This document shows, piece after piece, positions 57,118 through 64,000 of a stretch of 64,000 nucleotides of DNA. The stretch is from Proteles cristata cristata (taxonomy: Eukaryota; Chordata; Mammalia; Carnivora; Hyaenidae). The notes beneath the pieces were generated by a model. The model worked only from the letters and a program-made list of their open reading frames with translations. It was not told where the DNA came from and did not search any database. The translations under genes were made by a program, and so were the position numbers. The stretch is from the NCBI GenBank assembly GCA_017311185.1, contig JAESUZ010002392.1, positions 744,001-808,000 on the forward strand, read 5' to 3'. Every line of letters starts with the position of its first letter. Within the stretch, counting starts at the first letter, position 1.

Positions 57118-58194
57118 CTATTTTTTTTAAATTAACTAGAGTTAATATAACAAAGTGAAGTTAAATATATTTAAATACAATGAATGTGGGTTCCTAAAAC
57201 CAACCTCATAAGTATAGGATGGGAGGAATATGGTTTAGAAGCAGTTACTTGAATAAGATTGAAGGGCCTTAGATTTCATTAGTTCAATAGGGGCAAATAT
57301 TAGTTTTTATTGATGGAAGGTTTAAGGACTCAGTTTTCAACCTTACATAAGCAAATAACATAACAGACTCTAAACCTATTCTAATGTCAAAGAGGTATTT
57401 TAGAATGTTTGAATGAACGAACAAATGAAGTGAAGTAAGAATAAACTACCTGGGCAGGTAGGAGATTTCTCTTTTGGCAATGTATTCAAGTACAAGCTGG
57501 ATAGAGGCTAGGAAATGTTGTAATGGGGGTAGATGGGGAGAATAGATGTACTCTATGCTTCTTTCCAAGCCATGAATTCTTCTTTTCAATAATCCTATTC
57601 ACTTTAAAGAAAGACAGTATTGCTTTTACTCAAGTCAGTGTTGACAGTGTACATAGCTAGTTGTATATCAGTCATAAGACACTCTCCAATCAAAACAATA
57701 ATGTCATTTTCCCTTGAGTAATTCTCACCAGGTTTCTGCTTTTGGAAGATTCAGTTGGTTAAAGAAAGTTCATAATCAATGTTTTCAGAATACATTTCAG
57801 GACATGAAGCAAACCTCACACCAACAATGCATTATTACTCATTTATTTTTAGCAATTACTAATGGAACAACACAGGTGCCCAGAATTTCCTGCGCTTATA
57901 AACATGAAACCTCTGCCTCTGAGAGCTTCCAGTCTAGATTGAGACAAACACAAAACAGGAAACCTGAGCTTTACCACAAGAAGATGAATGGGCATCATTG
58001 ATACCTTCATGTGTGATTTCTTCCAGACAATAATGCTTTATTTACTCAGAAAGCTTCAACTAAAAAACAGCTCAGGGCATATTTTAGTCCTCTAGAAAAT
58101 AGAACAATCAGTATCACTACAGTTGTATTCAATACATGGAATTTGTTTTGAGAATTATGAATGGTTCTTTTGCCTTCATCTTTGTTATAATTAA
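57118..58194. other. Unassigned sequence
   Basis: A 95-codon frame at 57714-58001 has no domain that I know. 57840-57950 may hold a weak antisense L2 trace. Confidence 0.4.
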
Positions 58195-58310
58195 TCCAGA
58201 ATTTTGTTCTGAGTGCTTTCTGTGTTCCAGGCACAGGAGATATGCAGATGATTAAGACATGGTTCTTGCCCTAAATAGACCTCACATCTAGGAAGAGCAA
58301 GCTATGCTAA
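58195..58310 (-). repeat. L2 3' end, antisense
   Basis: 'tgctttctgtgttccaggca', 'gatgattaagacatggttct' and 'cctcacatctaggaagagca' match antisense L2. Confidence 0.65.
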
Positions 58311-58339
58311 CATGAAGAGCTGATTAGACACCAGCTACA

Positions 58340-58540
58340 GTACTGGTGGAAAGAATATGAGCTTTGGTTTCAGATAGAGCTCAGCTTGAAACCTAGCTCC
58401 ACCACCCATTCACTATTTGACCTTGGTCAGTTTTTCTAAATTTTTGGAGCCTTTATTCCATTTGTGATTTGATGCTGCCTAACTAGCATGTTTGTTTTAA
58501 GAATTGAATAATATCTGGTAGAGAAAAAACCTGGTAGAGA
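58340..58540 (+). repeat. MIR
   Basis: 'aagaatatgagctttggttt', 'ctagctccaccacccattca' and 'tttgaccttggtcagttttt' match MIR in sense. Confidence 0.75.
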
Positions 58541-58574
58541 AAACAAGTATTGTCTTAGGTGTTAAATGGGTAGA

Positions 58575-58790
58575 CTAGATCAGGGATTAGCAAACATTTT
58601 CTATACAGGGAGATAGAGAAATATTTTAAGCATTGCAGGGTATACTGTCTATTACAGTTACTTAAGTTTGCTGTTGTAGCATGAAAAAAAAACTATAGAT
58701 AATATGTAAAAGAATGACCCTGTCTAAGTTCTAATGAAATTTTATTTAAGAAAACTTGTGTGTAGGTCTATAAATGTACTGACCCTGGGG
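58575..58790 (+). mobile_element. hAT-type element, sense; same family as 41245-41465
   Basis: 'cagggattagcaaacatttt', 'gttacttaagtttgctgttg' and 'atgaaattttatttaagaaa' are the inverse of the 41.2-kb copy. Confidence 0.75.
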
Positions 58791-59494
58791 TGTATAAGGG
58801 CTTTAAGAGTTTATAGAGATCATGATTATCAAAGAACTGGGAGAGTGTCTTTCAATAGGAGAGGTAACGTTTAATTTTGTTTTGAATTTACTTTTTATCC
58901 AAGTTAAACATGCACAGACTATAAAAAGTCAACTTATTCTGCAGGATATACTAATGAAAAGCCTTCTGCTCCTCTATTCCCCTGTCTAAGAACCAATTGT
59001 TTTCATCTCCTTCAGCTGATTCTTCTAGTATTAACTTTGAAATCTCTAAATAACATGGGTTTATATTCTTCTTAATTGTTGTTTTAATTTCAGGTGCTGT
59101 GAATAGACTTCCTATCATGGACAATAGAGATTCCATGTTTTTCCTCCACCCAGCTCCCACCACATAAGCACCCTTCTGGTCACCCACCCTGCCTCCCAGG
59201 ATGGTTACATTCTAATTTTGTTTACACCATTATTCACTGTTTACATGATTATGAATATGTGTGTGATTCACATCTGAATTACACAGTGAACCATGGTTAC
59301 TTAATCTTTGTTGTATAACATTTTGTTTTCCCTGGATTTAAGAATTTCTTTTTGTTACCCTTAATTTCCTTTACATTGCACTTATCTCTAATTCATCCTC
59401 AACCTCTTTAGCAATTGTCTAATCATCTCTATAAGTTATTCACATGCATCGGATACTCTAACAATTTTGTCTCCCTAAAGGAGAATCACCCAGA
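58791..59494. other. Unassigned sequence
   Basis: A 78-codon minus frame at 58951-59187 has no domain. Confidence 0.4.
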
Positions 59495-59685
59495 GCATTA
59501 GTTCTCAAGCTTGCACAGTCAGAATTACTTGAAGGGCTCATTACAACATGGATTCCTTGACCCAGCCTCAAAGATTCACATGTTCTGGGGGAGGGCTGGT
59601 GAACTTCTGTTTGGAACTAGTTTCCAGGTGGTGCTGATATTGATACCCATACCACACTATGATTAGCACTGGGAAGTACTAGCCA
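59495..59685 (+). mobile_element. MER5A-like element
   Basis: 'cattagttctcaagcttgca', 'cagaattacttgaagggctc', 'ttctgggggagggctggtga' and 'ccaggtggtgctgatattga' follow MER5A. Confidence 0.75.
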
Positions 59686-62634
59686 GGAGCCTTCTGCCTT
59701 GCTACTGTCTGGACTGGATGCCTTCTGCATTGGGTGCAGCCACCGATCCTAACATTGCCATTCACCATCATTTTGGGGATTTTAATGGCTTCTCTCCTGT
59801 GCTGCCACTGAAAAATCCAAAGCCATTTTGAAGCCTAATCTCGTGTATGTTATCTTCAGATAACAGTCCCTAACATTGTCAAATCAGCTTATCATATGTT
59901 TGTGTATTATTTTACATTCCCTCTTTGTGAGCTCATTTTAGGAAACAGCAATGTCTTAATCATCTTCATATCTCACAAGCCTAGAACATAGGGAGCACTC
60001 AAAACAAAGTGCTTGTCTGATAATTTTCTCCCCAGATTTTTATAAAAATCTCTCTTTGTTCTCAGGACTCTGAGGAAGCGGGCTGTTAACAAGTAGCTCC
60101 ATCTACAGAAAACAAATTTACTTAATTTTTGCATCTTCCTTCTGACTCATAAAGCCTTCCTTATTCACCAGTGTGCATTTTTCTCTCTAACATCCTTCTA
60201 TGTGTGCTGAATTGTTGAGGGTGTAAGTAGTCAACACATAGTTATTGACTGCTTTGATAGATCTGCATTCTTTTGAGACACCTGGACCCACACCTTCTAT
60301 ACTATAGGAGATTCCTGTAAGGTGTTTGTTTTCTCGCAAGAGATTGGTTCAAGTTTGTTTGAAAATGATATAGGAAATCAAATCCTCAGTCTTACTAATC
60401 ATAGGCACTCCGAATGCCACAGTTTCCCATGATAAATCATAGTTATCTGCTAGGAACTATATAGTAAGGCCATGTGCATCTGGGCAAAAATAAAATAAAA
60501 CAAAAATTTTATAAAATAATTCTTTTTCTATAATGTAGTTAATGGCAAGATCCTCAGGTACTATATAAATCACCATATTTAGAGACTCATAAAGGAGTTC
60601 TATCATATATCCATTCACAACAATCTCGAACTTTTTTGTCACATTTAAATCCATAATAATAATAATAATGAAAAGATACCAGCAAATTAATTGAATACAG
60701 CATCAACGTTAAGATTTCACCCAGGGAACAAGTTACTATATATGCTTCCTTTTCATGTGCAGCTTATGGAACATGCCAAGCCCACTTTGCATATTGGATG
60801 ATAACATCGTACATACCTGGAAGTGAGAGAGCAGACCTGTGCACGGGAGGTAACTAGGGCAAGGCAAATGATGAACGTGGTGATAGGACTGATTACATTC
60901 CTCAAATGGGAGATAAATCTATGGGTGCAAATGTCATATGTTGAATAGATGAACAATCATTCCATCATCCATCACTGCCAACTTTTTCCGTTTTATCTGG
61001 ATTGAATTGCAGCAGACTACATCTTAGGAGTTATGTAGCAGTTTCTTAAAGATGAAATTCTATGTTGCAACAGGCCAAATGTGTTTGCTGTAGGCCCATC
61101 TGTCTCAGTAGCTCTCATTCACACACTTGCTATTTAAGGCTATTTATTGCATATAAATACCCAAAGCACAAATAACAGGCAGGGAATGTTTTAGACAAAC
61201 CCATGACATATATCAAAGTATTAAAAGAGAAGCAAAAAAGGGGCCAAAACTCTCTGATGGGTGTCAGTAATAGGTCTTTCTTCATCATTTACCCAATTAT
61301 TTAGTGGATGGCAATTCTCTCTTAAATCAAGGAAATGAAATGGAGATAAATCTGACCATGATATTCTTTCCTGTGGGGCAAGCCACTCTCCTTTAGAAAG
61401 TGTAAAATCCAAACCTATCCAGAGTTCATCTGGATAAGAACTGAAAACACAGAATCATTTATATGACTCCTCACAGAATATGAGGGTTGGAAAGGACCTC
61501 ACAATTCACTGACTATGGATCTCTTATTGATGTTTGAGACTCCTTTGAAACATTGATTTATGATTTTCCTGGTATTTGGTTGAGTGTTTCTTGTGGTGGA
61601 CAGACTTTCCCAAGACTGTGCCTTATTATATATACCCCGTTTGGACTGTTTGATCATTTACATGTTCATGTTGTTTAAACCATTTGATCACTCATGCCAT
61701 TCATATTTCTTAAGTGCTTACCATGTTCCGGGGGTTTTTCTAGGAACTAGGATCCATATGGTTTTTGTATTCATCAGTAGTTTTTATTTACAAGTACAAA
61801 ACTCAGTCCAACCAACCCAAATGTATTATTTAAGCAAAGCGATTAAAAAAATCTCATATTAGTGAAAAATCCAAGAATAGATCTGATTTTGATGTGACTG
61901 GATTCAGGAACTCAAATAACTTGATTTCTGTTCTCTCTTTTCCACGATGTTGATCCCATTCACAGGTAGGCTCTCTACCTTGTGATGGTAAAATTGCTGA
62001 CACAGGTCTAGGATCTCAGTCTTCCTGTAACTTCTCTCCAGTCTACCATCTGAAATCAGAGGAAGGATAATTCTGCCTTTCTGTGATAAACTTGAACTAT
62101 ATCATCTCCCCTTGAGACTTTCTTCTTCAAAGTGGTTTCTCCATTGTTTCCGCCTGTTCATAGAGATTATGTAGTCCTTTATGTCTAGTACTTCCTTAAC
62201 GTTTCTTGAATGGGCAAATGAATGAATGTATGAACAGAAATCTTTACATCACTTGGTGAAGACTTAACTGAGGCGTATGCCAAAATAGAGGAAAGCAGAA
62301 ATCAGCAATAGAGAGAAACAGAATAATGATTGCATAATTGGAAGACATGTATCAAGCTGTACCTGCTGAAACAAGTTCAGTGTTAGAGATTTTTATTAGC
62401 CCATACATTCCTTTTTATGCTTGAACCAGTTTGAGTAGGGTTCCTGTCGCATGTAACCAAAACATCCTGCATAATACATCTGATTACTTTGGATGCCATC
62501 TCTACCAATTTAGTGCTCAGGAATACAACAACAATTAACACATTTTTTATTCTGTTAATCGGGGGGATATAGGTCTTAACTGAATTAGGCACTTCTGGAA
62601 CCCAGTCCATGTTCAGCTAGACTAGAGAGAACAA
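59686..62634. other. Long unassigned stretch
   Basis: Nearly 3 kb with no transposon that I can name. It contains an 18-bp perfect palindrome at 60034-60051 and an (AAT)n run at 60653-60670. Open frames of 62-92 codons show no domain. Confidence 0.4.
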
Positions 62635-62745
62635 TGGAAAGAACTTGGTCTTCAGAGCCAAAGCAGAGGGATTTGCATCTCAATTTCATCACTTATTTTA
62701 GTATGACCTTGGGCACATAATTTACTATCTCCAGATTTGTTTCTG
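62635..62745 (+). repeat. MIR fragment
   Basis: 'cttggtcttcagagccaaag' and 'agtatgaccttgggcacata' match MIR in sense. Confidence 0.7.
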
Positions 62746-63154
62746 AGGAAAAAAAAAACCCATGACTTTATGCATCATATTGATAATCTGAGTTCCTGTG
62801 AACATGTGAGATCGTATGATAGCATATTAATAGCACTGCTCTCTTGCATTCATTCACTTACCAAGAAGTTTGAATACTCAGAAAGAAGCCCTCAGGAATT
62901 GCTTGAAATCCTCCTGGGGGATACAGTACATGAGCTTACAGAGAAGTCCCTTTATGGATTCTGAGACACCCCACATGGACCATAGATAAGAAATGACCCT
63001 TGGTGGGATAAGCAAGAACCATATATTATCTTTTGTGTTACTGTCCATTGGAGGAAAGCTCAATCTGTACAGTTCAGGCTGAAATATTTTACAGAAATTT
63101 TAATAATCAGATAACTTAATCTTTATTATACCTCTCTTTCTTGGACAACAATAA
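62746..63154. other. Unassigned sequence
   Basis: Nothing recognised. Confidence 0.4.
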
Positions 63155-63385
63155 TTAGCTGGCCTTTACTGAGTACTTATCATATGTCAAACACTATAAA
63201 TTAGCTTTTTACATCAGTTAATTCATTCTCCTGTCAATCTACATGGTATTATTATATGCTTTTAACCAAATGTCATAGATGAGGGCTCAGAGAGGTTAAG
63301 TAACTTGTCCAAGGTTACATAGCTAATAAGTGGCAGAGTTGGAATATAATCCAGGCAACTGATCCCAGAGTTTACATATCCTCTT
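63155..63385 (-). repeat. MIR, near full length, antisense
   Basis: 'ctttactgagtacttatcat', 'gatgagggctcagagaggtt', 'aagtaacttgtccaaggtta' and 'taagtggcagagttggaata' match antisense MIR well. Confidence 0.88.
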
Positions 63386-64000
63386 CTAGGACTGACACAC
63401 AATCTCATGGGGTTTGTTTTGGCTGGATTTGATAGCAAGGTATTGTGGACATAAACGCACACCATCTCCTTTCAGAGACTGAAGCTTTGTTTCTTGGTCA
63501 AGATGGTCAGGTCAAACTCCTTTAGGACATGCCCTCTTCAAGGAGAATCCTTGGGAACACATGCAAAGAGGTTTCTAGGGAAGGAGAGTGTTGTGATGAG
63601 TCCTATCTGTTGATTACACATGATCTGGCATGTCTAAATCTCATCTCAGAGTCCAGCTGGAGCCTTTGCTAAGCAATTTATTCAAAGTAGGGAAGAAATG
63701 TGTATCAGAATGCACATTGTGCCCAGTTAAGCCTCTTGTCAAACCTGTGAATAAAAAGAATAAAAGAAGTATCTTCTTAGTAATTGGGTTTTTAGAAGTG
63801 TCACCCATTTACTTGTAATTCTAGTAATTTCTGGTTTTGATCACTATTCTGCCAAGTGTGAACACTGGCCAAACCTTTCTGACTAATGCGAGGATTAACC
63901 AGTTCGTCTCGGTATTTAGCTGAATGGAAATGTATTATGTGTACTTACTAGTGCAGAGAAACAGAGTCAAAAGATGATAGAGGCTGTGGTTCCTCCCTCA
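63386..64000. other. Unassigned sequence to the window end
   Basis: No repeat or coding signal recognised. Confidence 0.4.

Noticed and set aside
1..64000. CRISPR arrays, operons, phage or bacterial systems
   Set aside because: Mammalian SINE, LINE and microsatellite content with no spaced identical repeats and no prokaryotic gene layout.

Overview
This window looks like ordinary non-coding nuclear DNA from a felid carnivore. The lineage call rests on 17 copies of the tRNA-derived carnivore SINE in its cat form, with A and B promoter boxes, a pyrimidine-rich body and an A-rich tail, and on several 3' ends of a young carnivore L1. I recognise no functional protein-coding gene, exon, RNA gene, CpG island or CRISPR array. 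Nearly every long open frame is either a fragment of a retroelement or a random frame in AT-rich DNA.

Layout. 0-3.4 kb: a truncated young SINE, two MIRs, and an old L1 that hosts a hAT-type element and a SINE. 3.4-9 kb: mostly unassigned sequence with one SINE. 9-21 kb: four antisense L1 3' fragments, an old L2 more than 1 kb long split by a SINE, an old antisense L1, a MIR split by a SINE, and MER5-type elements. 21-25 kb: three SINEs and a 1.7 kb repeat-poor AT-rich block. 25.9-26.4 kb: a near-identical tandem duplication around a CTTT/CTTC tract. 27-35 kb: ancient MIR and L2 pieces, a candidate conserved block and a large GT/GA microsatellite. 35-41 kb: an LTR nested in an older repeat, two young SINEs and an old antisense L1 that hosts a MER5 and a SINE. 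41-49 kb: MIR, L2 and hAT remnants, three SINEs (one with a split tail) and a repeat-poor block at 46.1-47.5 kb. 49-53 kb: two very short sense L1 insertions with perfect target-site duplications, a perfect 54-bp tandem duplication, and L2 and MLT1-like pieces. 53-56 kb: a decayed antisense endogenous retrovirus pol. 56-64 kb: a hAT element hosting a SINE, then L2, MIR and MER5 pieces and about 3 kb of unassigned sequence.

Nothing here works together as an operon or pathway. What can be read is insertion history: ancient MIR, L2, hAT and MER5 elements, then old L1 and LTRs, then carnivore L1 and SINEs, with at least four SINE subfamilies told apart by shared diagnostic bases. Thirteen of 17 SINEs and four of six carnivore L1 fragments lie on the minus strand. 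That would fit an intron of a plus-strand gene but does not prove it. Family names come from recognising consensus features, not from a database search, so the older assignments are tentative.
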